Shown here: piece after piece, positions 63,850 through 64,000 of the stretch | Numbering within the stretch: position 1 is the first letter of the stretch | Layout of the letters: every line of letters starts with the position of its first letter | NCBI GenBank assembly: GCA_902729315.2 | Contig: LR746273.1 | Location: 6,778,501-6,842,500 of the forward strand | DNA from: Spirodela intermedia | Lineage: Eukaryota > Streptophyta > Magnoliopsida > Alismatales > Araceae | Length of the DNA: 64,000 nt | Direction of reading: 5' to 3' | The notes under the pieces: generated by a model | Told to the model about the DNA's origin: nothing | What the model saw: only the letters and a program-made list of their open reading frames with translations | Database searches by the model: none | Translations under genes and position numbers: made by a program

Positions 63850-64000
63850 CATTCAGTGCTCACCGCTTCGATGTTCCTGTCCTCGTCATCAAAGAAGAGC
63901 ATCGACTTGAAGGGCACTCCGGTCCTCCGGTGGATCCTCTGGAAGTGCTCCGTCTTGTGCGTCCAGCTGGAGAAGATCTCCTGAGTTGCAGGACGACGAA
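63621..64000 (-). CDS. Second MDP1 copy, 3' exons (runs off window)
   Basis: Exon 4 (63743-63621) and exon 3 (63980-63864) have exactly the lengths, phases and splice sites of MDP1, and both are open. FFDDEDRN is kept. Substitutions visible against MDP1 include NIEAV for NIQAV, YVGNG for YVHNG, GLRTF for GLSTF and TRSSSN for TTSSRN. Exons 1-2 are outside the window, so whether the gene is complete is unknown. The intron (63863-63744) carries a GA run of about 54 nt. Confidence 0.8.
63794..63847. repeat. (GA)27 microsatellite in second MDP1 intron
   Basis: A pure GA run, CT on the coding strand, in the intron homologous to 26356-26246; longer than in the first copy. Confidence 0.9.

Overview
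This window is nuclear DNA of a flowering plant. The genes are split by short GT-AG introns, and the families are plant-specific: an SKU5-like cupredoxin, a MAPKKK5-type kinase, a NIGT1/HHO GARP factor and malectin-like LRR receptor kinases. Very GC-rich exons sit next to AT-rich ones, and CT/GA microsatellites are everywhere. The GC bimodality suggests a monocot, but that is an inference; no species is claimed.

The left part (about 2.8-28.6 kb) is gene-dense and GC-rich. In order it holds an SKS (SKU5-similar) protein (-), a MAPKKK3/5-type kinase (-), nuclear-encoded mitochondrial ribosomal protein uS11m (+), an HHO/NIGT1 GARP repressor (+), a DEK_C plus double-SWIB chromatin protein (-), intronless 6-phosphogluconate dehydrogenase (+) and magnesium-dependent phosphatase 1 (-). 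I rebuilt every exon chain by hand; splice phases and total lengths close to whole codons in every gene. SWIB/6PGD and MAPKKK/uS11m are divergent pairs. 6PGD and MDP1 are convergent.

The right part (about 28.6-64 kb) is AT-rich. It holds two complete 13-exon malectin-LRR receptor kinases in head-to-head orientation (RLK-A, - strand, 31651-37120; RLK-B, + strand, 46139-50854), two RLK pseudogene fragments, a broken MDP1 copy, and at the right edge a 6PGD tail followed by the 3' exons of a second MDP1. The order shows a repeatedly duplicated block [6PGD tail - MDP1 - RLK - RLK upstream module], cut up by deletions and transposons. One RLK 5' region (36.0-37.9 kb) recurs almost unchanged at 61.2-63.1 kb but carries a nonsense codon.

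The same part, and the left edge of the window, hold a family of 1.4-1.9 kb non-coding LTR-like repeats (copies at 1-1526, 28751-30510, 42288-44158 and nested copies between 53.6 and 60.1 kb). Several carry a motif like the plant snRNA upstream sequence element (RTCCCACATC), a TATATA box 24-25 nt downstream (spacing as in U6-type Pol III promoters), then hairpin-forming sequence and in most copies T-runs. Two helices show paired changes between copies. This is the most unusual signal in the window; it is an inference from sequence and needs testing.
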